Assembly (NCBI RefSeq): GCF_000264455.2
Contig: NC_017966.1
Span: 186,001-250,000, forward strand
DNA: 64,000 bases
Reading direction: 5' to 3'
Origin: Tistrella mobilis KA081020-065
GTDB lineage: Bacteria > Pseudomonadota > Alphaproteobacteria > Tistrellales > Tistrellaceae
Made by a program: the position numbers and the translations under genes
Notes under the pieces: generated by a model
Told to the model about the DNA's origin: nothing
What the model saw: only the letters and a program-made list of their open reading frames with translations
The model's database searches: none
Shown here: piece by piece, positions 34,601 through 43,329 of the stretch
How the letters are laid out: each line of letters starts with the position of its first letter
Numbering within the stretch: position 1 is the stretch's first letter

Positions 34601-35444
34601 GGCCATGCAGAGTGACGCCGTGAAGGGCAGCCCGGCCGCCGCAGCGGCAGCCAGCGCCGAATACCGGGCTTGGGCGGCGGCGCGGCGGCGGGAGCGGATC
34701 GCCGTGCTCGGCTGGCGGGTGCTGCTGGTGGTGGCGGTGCTGGCGCTCTGGGAAGCGGCCCCCCGCCTTGGCCTGGTCAACCCGATGCTGACCAGCCATC
34801 CGAGCGCGGTCTGGCAGGGTTTCCTGGTGCTGATCGAGGAAGGGGATCTGGGGCTGCATGTCGGCGTCACGGTGATCGAGACCATCGCCGCCTTCGCGCT
34901 TTCCATGATCATCGGCACCGCCGCGGCGCTGGCACTCTGGTCCTGGCCGATGGTGCAGAAGGTGCTGGATCCCTTTCTGGTGGTCGCCAACGCCCTGCCC
35001 AAGATCGCGCTGGTGCCGATCTTCTACATCTGGCTGGGCCCCACCCAGTCGATCTATGCGGTGGCCGTCGCGGTCGCCGTCTTCATCACCATCCTGATGA
35101 TGTATACCGGCTTCGTGCAGACCGATCCCAACAAGATCAAGCTGGTCCGCACGCTGGGCGCCAGCCGGTCGCAGATCCTGCGCAAGGTGGTGCTGCCGGC
35201 CAATCTCGCCACCTTCATCGCCACGCTGAAGGCCAATGCGGGCCTCGCCCTGGTGGGCGTGATCGTGGGCGAGTTCCAGTCCGCCAATGCCGGCCTCGGC
35301 TATCTGATCGTCTATGGCAGCCAGATCTTCCGCATGGACATGGTCATGGCCGCGATCGTGATCCTGGCCGTGCTGTCGCTGCTGATCTATCTGGCCATCC
35401 AGCTGGCCGAGGCCCGGCTGATGCGGGGCGGTGCCGGGCATTGA
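34590..35444 (+). CDS. ABC transporter permease, SsuC/TauC-like
   Basis: 284 residues with about six hydrophobic helices and the cytoplasmic coupling loop TLGASRSQILRKVVLP, a divergent EAA motif. It forms the membrane channel of the NMT1-type importer. The chosen ATG at 34590 uses GGGAGG about 12 bases upstream; an ATG at 34605 is possible. The operon seems to end here, because the next gene has its own operator. Confidence 0.92.
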   Translation: MRSEAMQSDAVKGSPAAAAAASAEYRAWAAARRRERIAVLGWRVLLVVAVLALWEAAPRLGLVNPMLTSHPSAVWQGFLVLIEEGDLGLHVGVTVIETIAAFALSMIIGTAAALALWSWPMVQKVLDPFLVVANALPKIALVPIFYIWLGPTQSIYAVAVAVAVFITILMMYTGFVQTDPNKIKLVRTLGASRSQILRKVVLPANLATFIATLKANAGLALVGVIVGEFQSANAGLGYLIVYGSQIFRMDMVMAAIVILAVLSLLIYLAIQLAEARLMRGGAGH

Positions 35445-35489
35445 GGGGCTTGCGTCCGGCCTGCCGGACAAGCCCCTCGTCTTTTGGTC

Positions 35490-35515
35490 AAAATCGTATA
35501 CAGTATTCAAAATTC
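35490..35515 (+). promoter_or_regulatory. GntR-type operator (GTATAC core) before the TauE-type gene
   Basis: AAATCGTATACAGTATTCAA has its core at 35496-35501. It shares 14 consecutive bases with the site at 32551-32564 and sits 35-40 bases upstream of the TauE-type start codon. Confidence 0.6.
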
Positions 35516-35535
35516 AAAAACAGAAGGAGGCGTTC

Positions 35536-36270
35536 ATGCCGTTCTTCACGCAGGACTGGCTGATCGCGGGCGCGGTGATCGCCGTGGCGGCCTGCCTGCA
35601 GGGTACCGGCGGGATCGGTTTCGGCATGGTCGCGGCACCGGTGATGGCGATCCTGATGCCCGAACTGCTGCCGGGGCCGATGCTGCTGCTGGGGCTGATG
35701 GTCGCCGTGCTGGCGGTGACGCGCGAGCGGGCGGCGCTGGATCCGAAGGGGCTGGGCTTCGCGCTGGCGGGCCGTCTGCCCACCTCGATCGCCGCCGCCA
35801 CGCTGATCGGCATCCTGCCGGTCCGCGACCTCTCGATCGTCTTTGCGCTGGTGATCCTGGGCGGTGTCGCGATCAGCGTCACCGTCTCGCTCCGCGGCCG
35901 GCGCATCGTGCCCTCGCCGGGCAAGCTGTTTGCCGCCGGCCTGGTCTCGGGCTTCATGGGCACGATCACCTCGGTCGGCACGCCGCCGATCGCGCTGGTC
36001 TATCAGAATGCCGATGCGGCCGCGCTGCGCGCCACGATCGGCGCCTATCTGGTCGCCGGCACGCTGATCTCGATCGGCGCGCTTGCGGCCGTCGGCCGCT
36101 TCGGCCTGCATGATCTGGCGCTGGGCGCCTGGCTGGCCCTGCCGCTGGCGGCAGGGTTCTGGGTCTCTGGGCCGCTGGCGGCCCGGCTGCCGCGTAATGC
36201 CATGCGCTGGCTGGTGCTGGCGCTGTCGGCCGCGGCCGCCGGGCTGCTGCTGGTGAAGCAGGTGATCTGA
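35536..36270 (+). CDS. Sulfite exporter TauE/SafE family membrane protein
   Basis: 244 residues with about eight hydrophobic helices and the family's repeated motifs (GTGGIGFGMVAAPVMAIL in the first half, GFMGTITSVGTPPIALVYQ in the second). Members move sulfite, sulfoacetate or other organic anions. The AAGGAGG site is ideal. Its operator matches that of the NMT1 importer, so it may export an organic-acid or sulfonate product of the same pathway. Confidence 0.9.
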   Translation: MPFFTQDWLIAGAVIAVAACLQGTGGIGFGMVAAPVMAILMPELLPGPMLLLGLMVAVLAVTRERAALDPKGLGFALAGRLPTSIAAATLIGILPVRDLSIVFALVILGGVAISVTVSLRGRRIVPSPGKLFAAGLVSGFMGTITSVGTPPIALVYQNADAAALRATIGAYLVAGTLISIGALAAVGRFGLHDLALGAWLALPLAAGFWVSGPLAARLPRNAMRWLVLALSAAAAGLLLVKQVI

Positions 36271-36280
36271 ACCGCCCCGC

Positions 36281-36718
36281 TCACCATACGCCAGTATTCG
36301 GCATCGACGCCCAGGGCTCGGCCTTGGGCAGCGGTTCGCCCTTCTGCAGCAGTTCCACCGAGATCAGATCGGGGGAGCGCACGAAGGCCATGTAGCCGTC
36401 GCGGGGCGGGCGGTTGATGGTCACGCCCGCCTCCATCAGCCTCTGGCAGGTGGCATAGATGTCGTCGACCGCGAAGGCCAGGTGGCCGAAATTGCGCGCG
36501 GTGCCATAGTCTTCCGGATCCCAGTTATATGTCAGCTCGATCAGCGGCGCGGTCTGATCGGGACCGGTGACGTCGTCCGGGGCGGCAAGGAAGATCAGGG
36601 TGAAGCGCCCCGCCTCGGAGTCCCGCCGCCGCACTTCCTTCAGCCCCAGCTGGTCGCAGAAGAAGGTGAGGGCGGCGTCGAGGTCGCGGACGCGGATCAT
36701 GCTGTGCAGGTAGCGCAC
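36281..36718 (-). CDS. gloA: Lactoylglutathione lyase (glyoxalase I)
   Basis: 145-residue VOC-fold enzyme. Metal ligands fit glyoxalase I: His5, Glu61, His79 and Glu122. It converts the hemithioacetal of methylglyoxal and glutathione into lactoylglutathione in the cytoplasm. The GTG start follows GGAAGGA. It ends 11 bases from the TauE-type gene's stop, convergent with it, and is followed upstream by doxX on the same strand. Confidence 0.88.
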   Translation of the reverse strand: MRYLHSMIRVRDLDAALTFFCDQLGLKEVRRRDSEAGRFTLIFLAAPDDVTGPDQTAPLIELTYNWDPEDYGTARNFGHLAFAVDDIYATCQRLMEAGVTINRPPRDGYMAFVRSPDLISVELLQKGEPLPKAEPWASMPNTGVW

Positions 36719-36808
36719 GGGAAACGGTCCTTCCGGCAGTCTTGAACAGGTGAAGGCGGGTGCCAGGGGTGGCGCCCGCCTTCACCATAGACCCTTGGCC
36801 GTCCGGCG

Positions 36809-37198
36809 TCAGCCGGCCTTGGCGCGCAGCCGATCGATGCTCCAGATCCCTGAGCCTGCCGTCGCGATGAACAGGAAGACGAAGGCGTAAAGCGCCGCCA
36901 GCTCGCCCTTGTTCACGATCGGCAGCAGCCCGCCATTGGCATGCCCCACCCAATAGGCCGCCGCCGCCATGCCGCTGCACAGAAAGGCGGCCGGGGTGGT
37001 GAACAGGCCGATCATCACCAGCGCGCCGCCGACCAGCTCGATCGGCCCGGCGATATAGACGATCCAGTCGGGCAGGGCGTAGCCCGCCGGCGGCAGGCCG
37101 AACAGCTTCTGGGTGCCGTGCCACAGGAACAGGAAGCCGGTCACGATGCGCAGCAGCGCATAGGCCTGGGGCTGGAAGGGCTTGAGCAGTTTTTCCAT
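36809..37198 (-). CDS. DoxX family membrane protein
   Basis: 129 residues with four hydrophobic helices; the motif LLRIVTGFLFLWHGTQKLFG and the GPIELVGGALVMIGLFTTPAA helix are typical of DoxX. Bacterial members take part in redox or thiol-stress processes, but the specific function is unclear. The start at 37198 has GGGAGACAT upstream. It lies upstream of gloA on the same strand (90-base gap). Confidence 0.85.
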   Translation of the reverse strand: MEKLLKPFQPQAYALLRIVTGFLFLWHGTQKLFGLPPAGYALPDWIVYIAGPIELVGGALVMIGLFTTPAAFLCSGMAAAAYWVGHANGGLLPIVNKGELAALYAFVFLFIATAGSGIWSIDRLRAKAG

Positions 37199-37321
37199 CC
37201 GATGTCTCCGGGGAGGGAGGGGTGCGCGGTCGCGTGCTGCGGCGATGTGCCGCGTCGCCCGCATCCTGCGCCGGACATGCGCCTGCCGCAGTGGCCTTCG
37301 CCACAGCCCCGCATTCCGTGT

Positions 37322-37870
37322 CTATTGGCGCGTCAGAATGGCCCCGGTGATGATGTCGAACAGATGATCGGCACGCGGCACCAGCGGCGGCTGGTCGGCC
37401 AGCCAGGCCAGCGCGCTGATCAGGGCGAAGAGGTCGTTGCCGTCCATATCGGCCCGGGCGGCACCCGCCGCCTGCGCGCGGTGCAGCAGCCGTGTGCCGG
37501 CTGCGCGCAGCCCCGTGCAGGACCCGTGCAGCGCCGAGTTCTCATCGCCGATCGCCGCCACCATCAGCGCGATGGCGCCCCGGTAGTCATGGGTCATCGC
37601 CACCGCTTCGCGCAGCCAGGTGGCGAGGGCCGCGCCCTGATCCTCCCGGGCTTCAAGCTCTGCCGCCCGCCTGGCCAGCGCGTCGAAGCCGTTCCGCAGC
37701 AGCGCGTCGAGCAGCGCCTCGCGGGTCGGGAAGTGGCGGTAAAGCGTGCCGAGGCCGACGCCGGCCCGGCGGGCGATGTCGCGCAGCGACGCCTCGGCGC
37801 CTTCTTCGGCGATCACCTGGCGCGCCACGGCCAGGAGCTGATCGTAGTTTTTCCGTGCGTCGGCTCTCAT
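37322..37870 (-). CDS. TetR/AcrR family transcriptional regulator
   Basis: 182 residues. Helix-turn-helix SLRDIARRAGVGLGTLYRHFPTREALL (about residues 28-54) followed by a TetR_C domain. A GTG at 37894 would extend it into the palindromic operator; the ATG at 37870 is preferred. It is divergent from an NADPH-type oxidoreductase gene and most likely represses it through the palindrome between them. Confidence 0.88.
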   Translation of the reverse strand: MRADARKNYDQLLAVARQVIAEEGAEASLRDIARRAGVGLGTLYRHFPTREALLDALLRNGFDALARRAAELEAREDQGAALATWLREAVAMTHDYRGAIALMVAAIGDENSALHGSCTGLRAAGTRLLHRAQAAGAARADMDGNDLFALISALAWLADQPPLVPRADHLFDIITGAILTRQ

Positions 37871-37885
37871 TCGGCCTCTTGAAAA

Positions 37886-37923
37886 ACGGAGCACCGATCC
37901 GGATATAACCGGTGCACTGCTCC
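37886..37923. promoter_or_regulatory. Palindromic operator between divergent TetR and oxidoreductase genes
   Basis: ACGGAGCACCG on the left pairs with CGGTGC-ACT-GCTCCGT on the right, interrupted only by three extra bases. The location between a TetR gene and its divergent target is the classic arrangement. Confidence 0.65.
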
Positions 37924-37947
37924 GTATTTAATAGCACAGATGCCATC

Positions 37948-38979
37948 ATGGAGAAAGCGATGCCGGGCGAGATGATGAAAGCGGTCAGGATCCACCGTTT
38001 CGGCGGTCCCGAGGTTCTGGTTTACGAAGACGTCCCGCGCCCCCGCCCGGGCCCGGGTGAGGCGCTGGTGCGGGTGCATGCGGTGGGGCTCAACCCGCCC
38101 GACTGGTATCTGCGCGACGGCTATCGCGCCCTGCCGCCAGAATGGCGTCCCGCGGGCGGCGTCCCGATCATCCCCGGCACGGATATTTCGGGTGTGGTCG
38201 CAGGTCTCGGCGAGGGCGTCACCGGCTTCGCCGCCGGCGATGTGGTCTATGCGCTGGTCCGCTTCCCCGAGGGTGTCTTCGGCGGCAGCAACGGTTATGC
38301 GCAGTATGTCAGCGTGCCGGCCGCCCAGCTCGCCCCCGGGCCGGCGGGCATCGACCATGTCCAGGCCGCGGCCGCGCCGATGTCGCTGCTCACCGCCTGG
38401 CAGTTTCTGGTCGATCAAGGCCATGACGAGCCGAACCCGCTTCAGCCCGCCCGCCATGAGCCGGTGTCGCTCGACGGCCGCCGGGTGCTGATCAACGGTG
38501 CCGCCGGGGGCGTCGGGCATTTCGCCCTTCAGATCGCGAAGCTGAAGGGGGCGCAGGCGATTGCGGTCGCCTCCGCCCGGCACAAGGCGCTGCTTCGCGA
38601 TCTGGGTGCCGATCAGGTCATCGACTACCGCGCGACCCCGCCGGAAGATGTCGTCCGGGATCTCGATCTGGTGGTCGATGCCGTGGGCGGGCCGGCCACC
38701 GGTCGGTTTCTCAAGACCCTGAAGCCCGGCGGCGCCCTGTTCCCGATCTTCCCTTTGGGCTTCGACGGGGCGGCAGAGGCCGCGCGGCAGGGCATCACCG
38801 TCTCCGCCACCCAGGTCCGCTCCAGCGGTGCCCAGCTGCGGCAGCTGGCGCCGCTGCTGAGCGACGGCCGTATCCGCGCGGTCATCGACAGCACATATCC
38901 CCTGGCAGATGTCCACAAGGCGCATGAGCGTGCGGAGCGCGGCCACATTCAGGGCAAGATCGTGCTCACCGTCGACTGA
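37948..38979 (+). CDS. NAD(P)-dependent zinc-free alcohol dehydrogenase / quinone oxidoreductase family
   Basis: 343-residue medium-chain dehydrogenase. The N-terminal GroES-like domain (GGPEVLVYEDVPRPRPGPGE) lacks structural zinc cysteines, and the Rossmann domain has VLINGAAGGVGHFALQIAKLKG, as in quinone oxidoreductases and alkenal reductases. It likely reduces quinones or enals with NADPH. Several in-frame ATGs exist (37948, 37960, 37972); 37960 has the better GGAG spacing. It is divergent from its probable TetR repressor. Confidence 0.88.
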   Translation: MEKAMPGEMMKAVRIHRFGGPEVLVYEDVPRPRPGPGEALVRVHAVGLNPPDWYLRDGYRALPPEWRPAGGVPIIPGTDISGVVAGLGEGVTGFAAGDVVYALVRFPEGVFGGSNGYAQYVSVPAAQLAPGPAGIDHVQAAAAPMSLLTAWQFLVDQGHDEPNPLQPARHEPVSLDGRRVLINGAAGGVGHFALQIAKLKGAQAIAVASARHKALLRDLGADQVIDYRATPPEDVVRDLDLVVDAVGGPATGRFLKTLKPGGALFPIFPLGFDGAAEAARQGITVSATQVRSSGAQLRQLAPLLSDGRIRAVIDSTYPLADVHKAHERAERGHIQGKIVLTVD

Positions 38980-38998
38980 CCCGCCGGGTGCGCGCGGC

Positions 38999-39757
38999 TC
39001 AATCCAGCCCGGTCTTGCCCGGTGCCCAATAGGCCTTGGCGCGGATCCGTGCCGCGGGCACGCCGATCGTCTTCAAGGCCCGGCTCATCCGCTGGATCGA
39101 CGAGGCCTTGCCGGTCAGCGCGAAGCGGACCCGCCGGGCGGCGAGGCGGGTCAGTTCGGCCTCCGCCACCGCCAGATGGGTGTCCCCGGCCTGCCGGCCG
39201 ATCACCCGCGCGCCGTTGAGCCCCATGCGCGCCAGCACCAGCCGGGATGCGGCCACGTCCGTCACTTCGAACAGATGTCCTTCGGCATCGCCTTCGGCGC
39301 CGAGCGAGGCTGCGAGCGCGAACGATGTCTCGTCGCCGAACACCACCACCGGCCCCCCGGCGCCCGTCAGATCCAGCGAGCGGCGCGGGCCGAAGACGTG
39401 GCACCCGGCGCCGGCCGTCAAAGCGGCCGCCCAGCGGCTGCCCGGTGCCGCGCCCGACGCCGCATCCTGGTCGTGAAGATAGGCCAGCAGCTGTGTCCGC
39501 CCGGCGGCGGCATCCCAGAAAATCGGGGTATAGGTCCGGGCGGTCATGCCGGTTCCCATCGCCACCTGCAGCTTCTGGCCGATGGTCCAGGCGACATCCT
39601 TCAGCGCCGTCCCCTCCAGCGTGATCAGCCGGAAGTGCGGCGACAGCGTCTCCACCGCGGCGACCCGTGCCGGGCGCATGAACCAGCTCTGCAGGGTGCG
39701 GGCGATCCGGCCGGGCTGCGGTACGGCATCGGTGCGCGGTTCGAAGGTCGAGGTCAT
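38999..39757 (-). CDS. Siderophore-interacting protein (ferric-siderophore reductase, ViuB-like)
   Basis: 252 residues. The FAD-binding motif RTYTPI and the C-terminal NAD(P)H part (VVVFGDETSF) identify the SIP family, which releases iron from internalised siderophores by reduction. The C-terminus YWAPGKTGLD is the family's usual ending. It is convergent with the oxidoreductase gene and lies 10 kb from the hydroxamate uptake operon, whose FhuF would be the alternative reductase. An AraC-type gene follows upstream on the same strand. Confidence 0.85.
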   Translation of the reverse strand: MTSTFEPRTDAVPQPGRIARTLQSWFMRPARVAAVETLSPHFRLITLEGTALKDVAWTIGQKLQVAMGTGMTARTYTPIFWDAAAGRTQLLAYLHDQDAASGAAPGSRWAAALTAGAGCHVFGPRRSLDLTGAGGPVVVFGDETSFALAASLGAEGDAEGHLFEVTDVAASRLVLARMGLNGARVIGRQAGDTHLAVAEAELTRLAARRVRFALTGKASSIQRMSRALKTIGVPAARIRAKAYWAPGKTGLD

Positions 39758-39775
39758 GGCAGGGCTCCTGTGGTC

Positions 39776-39813
39776 GGGCGTCGATCTTGGCGTCGGGCGC
39801 CGATCTTGGCGTC
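39776..39813. repeat. Two tandem 19-bp repeats before the siderophore-interacting protein gene
   Basis: GGGCGTCGATCTTGGCGTC is followed directly by a copy differing at one base. They lie 19-56 bases upstream of the gene start and could be regulator sites or slippage products. Confidence 0.5.
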
Positions 39814-39881
39814 AGAGGCAAGATAGGCAGCCCCGGCGCTGACCACATTCGTTCAAACAGACAAAATCTTGCGATATCCGG

Positions 39882-40721
39882 TCAATCCGCACCGTTCCCA
39901 TCCTGCCGCCGCCGCTCGGCCAGATAGCGTGCCGGCGGCTTGCCCAGCGCCTTGCGGAACATGGTCACGAAGGCGCCGGCGCTTTCATAGCCAAGCTCCT
40001 GCGCCACGCTTTGCACGGCGGCGCCCTGATCCAGCCGTTGCAGCGCGATCAGGATATGCAGCTGCTGGCGCCAGCGGCCGAAGCTCAGCCCGGTTTCGCG
40101 CGTCAGCGCCCGGGTCAGCGTGCGCGGGGCGGCGGCCATGCGCTTGCCCCAGGCCTCGATCGTCGCACGGTCGGCCGGATCGGCCATCAGCGCGGCCGCG
40201 ATACGGCGCAGCCGCGGATCCTGCGGCATGGGAAAATTCAGCTGCTCCACCGGTGCCCGGGCCAGCTGGTCCAGCAGCACGGTCGCGATCCGGCCGTCGG
40301 GCCCGTCTTCGTCATACATCACCGGCATGTGGGCCGCGTGCCGCAGCAGCTGTTCCAGCAGTGGTGAGACCGCCACCGTGCAGCAGCCGGCGGGCAGGGC
40401 CGGCGCGGCATCGGGGTCGACGAACAGGCAATAGATCTCCACCGCACCGCTGAGCGCTGCGCTGTGGGGCATGCCGCCGGGAATCCAGACGGCACAGCGC
40501 GGCGGCACGATCCACACCCCGTCATCGGCCTCGCAGCGCACGATGCCCCGCAGGGTGAAGATCAGCTGGGCCTTGCGATGAAAATGGACGCCCATTTCCT
40601 TAAGCCCCATCCCGGCCACCAGGTCGGCGCCGATGGCGGTGATCGCCCGCGGCACCTCTTCGGGCGAGAATCCGGCCTTCTCGACGGGGTCGGGCGCATG
40701 ATCGAAACGGTAGAAGGGCAT
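39882..40721 (-). CDS. AraC family transcriptional regulator
   Basis: 279 residues: an N-terminal cupin-like sensing domain (FHRKAQLIFTLRGIVRCEADDG) and a C-terminal AraC DNA-binding domain with two helix-turn-helix units (RTLTRALTRETGLSFGRWRQQ, SVAQELGYESAGAFVTMFRKALGKPP). It probably regulates the adjacent siderophore-interacting protein gene or the nearby MFS-free region; the inducer is unknown. Confidence 0.88.
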   Translation of the reverse strand: MPFYRFDHAPDPVEKAGFSPEEVPRAITAIGADLVAGMGLKEMGVHFHRKAQLIFTLRGIVRCEADDGVWIVPPRCAVWIPGGMPHSAALSGAVEIYCLFVDPDAAPALPAGCCTVAVSPLLEQLLRHAAHMPVMYDEDGPDGRIATVLLDQLARAPVEQLNFPMPQDPRLRRIAAALMADPADRATIEAWGKRMAAAPRTLTRALTRETGLSFGRWRQQLHILIALQRLDQGAAVQSVAQELGYESAGAFVTMFRKALGKPPARYLAERRRQDGNGAD

Positions 40722-40733
40722 CGCCGTCTCCGC

Positions 40734-42506
40734 TCAGCCGGGCCGGTGGCCGCGGATCACATCCAGCTCGGCCCGCGTCGCCACGATCCTGACCGCGATC
40801 GCACCGCCGCGGCCGCGGATGTCCAGCACCCGATGACCGATCCGCCCCAACTCGGCCGGTCCCGGGCCCCGGCCGCCGGCCACCACCCCCGCCACCGTCG
40901 CCTCCGACAGGATCAGCGTGCAGCGCTCGGCCTTGGTCGCCTCTTCCAGCCGGGCCGCGACATTGCCGGTATCGCCCAGAAACTGGATCGGCCGCGGGGC
41001 GGTCACGCCGGTGGTGCCCACAACCGAAGGGCCAAGATGTACGCCAATTCCGATACGAAGTGGCGCATCCAGCTCATGCCGCAGTTCGGCCGACAGCGCT
41101 TCCACCCCATCCCAGATCGCCGCCGCCGCGGCCAGCGCCGCCCGGCAGGTGGCCGGCACGTCGTCCACCGGCCCGGTGCCGCCGAACACGCTCATTACCC
41201 CGTCGCCGGCGATGCCGGTCACCCGGCCGCCGGCGGCGGTGACCGCCTCGGTCACCACATCGACATAGCGCTCGATCAGATAGAGCGCGTCATAGGCGGT
41301 GCGTTCGGCGGCAAGCCGGGTGGAGGCGCGCAGATCGGTGAACAGCGCCACCACCATGGCCTCGCGGGCATGGCCGACCAGCCCGGCGGCGCCGGTGCGA
41401 TCCTCGACCATGGCTCCGGTGAAGCGGGCACCGGGGGGGATCAGCGGCTGCACGGTCAGATCGCTCGGCGGCCTGAGCTGGCAGGCCAGGCGCACATCCC
41501 CGGGCGCCCGGATCCGGCGCAGCATCTCCGCCTCAACCGCCCGGGGCGGCGGCAGCTGGTCGCGGCCGTCCAGCACCCGCACCCGGCAGGTGGAACAGCG
41601 CCCCTGGCCGCCGCAGATCGCGGCATGGGGGATGCGGGCGCTGAGGCTGGCTTCCAGCACGCTCCAGCCCCGCGGCACCGTCACCACGGTCTCGCCGCCA
41701 TCGGCGGCGGCCGGGCCGGCATAGCGGATGCGCACCGCGCGGAAATGCCGGGCATGGCCGTCGCGCAGCAGCCGCCCGGCCAGAACCCCGCCGACCAGCA
41801 GCACCCAGGCGCCGGTCAGGCATTCGACCCAGGGGCCAAGGCCTGCGCGGGCCGCCGCCGCCACCTCGGGTGCGACCGCGGTCATCCGGGCAAGTTCGGG
41901 GTCGCCTGCGGCGGCGCGGGCCTGGATATCCGCCCCGGCGATGGCGATGCCGATCACCGCCAGCACCGGCACCAGGCAGGCGGCGACCAGCAGCAGATGC
42001 GACCTTGCCATGAACCAGGTCTTGAACCGCAGCCAGCGGTAGAGCCCGATGCAGCCATGCACCCAGACCACGACCAGCAGAAGCAGTTGCAGAAACAGGT
42101 TGATGCCGGCCTCGGGCAGCCAATAGCCGGCGAGCAGCCGCCAATAGCTGTCGTCCAGCCCATAGAGCATCTCGCCCAGCCGCACGCTGACGGCATGGCG
42201 GATCACGATCAGCGGGATCAGCAGCCCCAGCCCCAGCTGCCAGGCTTCCACCGCCGACATGCGCAGATGCCGCCGCCGCCACAGGGCGTGCAGCCCCAGC
42301 GCCGCATGCACGGTGAAGGCGCCATAAAGCGCGGTATGGCCGATCCAGCCCTTCCAGGGCACCAGCAGCACCCGGCTGGTCGCCTCCATGGCCGGCGCCG
42401 TCAGGATGCCCGAAGCGTGGGTCAGAAAGTGACAGCTTGCATAGAGGAAGAGGATGATGCCCGATATGATGCGCAGCCGGGCCAGAACCGGCGCGGGCGG
42501 CCGCAT
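40734..42506 (-). CDS. Class III adenylate/guanylate cyclase with cytochrome-b-type membrane anchor and 2Fe-2S domain (CyaC-like)
   Basis: 590 residues. Residues 1-245 contain about six helices with conserved His (26, 30, 57, 67, 73, 104, 150) like the diheme-b anchor of succinate:quinone oxidoreductase. Residues about 262-355 are a ferredoxin-type 2Fe-2S domain with Cys298, 304, 307 and 342. The C-terminal cyclase has metal-binding Asp391 and Asp435 and the GDTGNVAARLE block. Sinorhizobium CyaC, a quinone-responsive cyclase, has the same kind of anchor. Thus the protein should make cAMP (or cGMP) in response to membrane redox state. The usual substrate-specifying Lys appears to be Thr430. 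The ATG at 42506 has no strong site; a longer form is possible. A Crp/Fnr gene is divergent. Confidence 0.85.
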   Translation of the reverse strand: MRPPAPVLARLRIISGIILFLYASCHFLTHASGILTAPAMEATSRVLLVPWKGWIGHTALYGAFTVHAALGLHALWRRRHLRMSAVEAWQLGLGLLIPLIVIRHAVSVRLGEMLYGLDDSYWRLLAGYWLPEAGINLFLQLLLLVVVWVHGCIGLYRWLRFKTWFMARSHLLLVAACLVPVLAVIGIAIAGADIQARAAAGDPELARMTAVAPEVAAAARAGLGPWVECLTGAWVLLVGGVLAGRLLRDGHARHFRAVRIRYAGPAAADGGETVVTVPRGWSVLEASLSARIPHAAICGGQGRCSTCRVRVLDGRDQLPPPRAVEAEMLRRIRAPGDVRLACQLRPPSDLTVQPLIPPGARFTGAMVEDRTGAAGLVGHAREAMVVALFTDLRASTRLAAERTAYDALYLIERYVDVVTEAVTAAGGRVTGIAGDGVMSVFGGTGPVDDVPATCRAALAAAAAIWDGVEALSAELRHELDAPLRIGIGVHLGPSVVGTTGVTAPRPIQFLGDTGNVAARLEEATKAERCTLILSEATVAGVVAGGRGPGPAELGRIGHRVLDIRGRGGAIAVRIVATRAELDVIRGHRPG

Positions 42507-42539
42507 GGCGCCACCATCGCCGGCCCCGGCATCCCTGCG

Positions 42540-42584
42540 CGCCCATCGGCCAGCCCACCATCGGCCCAACGCCCATCGGCCAGC
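42540..42584. repeat. Three 15-bp tandem repeats in the cyclase/Crp divergent promoter
   Basis: CGCCCATCGGCCAGC at 42540-42554 recurs exactly at 42570-42584, with a diverged copy CCACCATCGGCCCAA between. The block fills half of the 94-base gap between the two divergent genes. Confidence 0.6.
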
Positions 42585-42600
42585 AGACCACGGGAAAGAT

Positions 42601-43329
42601 ATGCGACCCAGCATGGTCAGACGCACCGACCCCCGTTCCGCCAGGGATAGCCTGGCACGTATCCCTCTGTTCGCGGCGCTGTCGCCCGACCAGATCGCGG
42701 CACTCGATGCCGCCTGCAGCTGGCGGCGGGTGGATGCCGGCGCGGCGATCATAGATCATCAGGACGACGGAACCGATGTTTTCTTCGTCGTCCACGGCCA
42801 TGTCCGGGTGATGATCCGCCAGCCCGGCGGGCAGAGCGTCATTCTGCGCGACATCGGCGACGGCGAGTTTTTCGGCGAACTGGCGGCGATCGACGGCCAG
42901 CCGCGCTCTGCCGGCATCCAGGCGGTCACCGCCGCCACAGTCGCCCGGATGCCTGCGGCCACCTTCCGCCGCGCGATCCACGACCATCCCCCGGTCGCAG
43001 ACCAGGTTCTGGGCCTGTTGGCGGGGCAGGTGCGGATGCTGGCGACCCGCGTCACCGAATTCTCCACCCTCAACGTCCGCCACCGGCTCTATGCCGAATT
43101 GCTCCGCCAGTCCCGCCCGGACCCGCGCGAGCCCGCCCATGCGATCATCTCGCCACCGCCGATCCAGGCCGACCTGGCCGCCCGGATCAGCTCGCACCGC
43201 GAAGCCGTCTCCCGCGAACTCGCAGCCCTCACCCGCGCCGGCCTCCTCGACCGCCGCCGCGGCGCCCTGGTCCTGCTCGACCCCGCCCGCCTGCGCCAGC
43301 TGGTTGAAGAGGCTTATGCGGGGGGGTGA
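42601..43329 (+). CDS. Crp/Fnr family transcriptional regulator
   Basis: 242 residues: a cyclic-nucleotide-binding domain (about 20-135; GEFFGELAAIDGQPRSAGIQAV matches the phosphate-binding cassette GELA-x5-PRSA) and a C-terminal winged helix with recognition region QADLAARISSHREAVSRELAAL. The intact GEL...R-(S/T) cassette is compatible with cAMP binding. It is divergent from the redox-type cyclase gene, so the two may form a cAMP sensing pair. The start ATG at 42601 follows GGGAAAG; an ATG at 42613 is the alternative. Its 3' end overlaps the patatin gene's end by 16 bases. Confidence 0.9.
   Translation: MRPSMVRRTDPRSARDSLARIPLFAALSPDQIAALDAACSWRRVDAGAAIIDHQDDGTDVFFVVHGHVRVMIRQPGGQSVILRDIGDGEFFGELAAIDGQPRSAGIQAVTAATVARMPAATFRRAIHDHPPVADQVLGLLAGQVRMLATRVTEFSTLNVRHRLYAELLRQSRPDPREPAHAIISPPPIQADLAARISSHREAVSRELAALTRAGLLDRRRGALVLLDPARLRQLVEEAYAGG

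Noticed and set aside
40464-42650. A 728-residue plus-strand open frame opposite the cyclase gene
   Set aside because: The composition is typical of antisense reading in GC-rich DNA and no domain is visible; the minus-strand cyclase is convincing.
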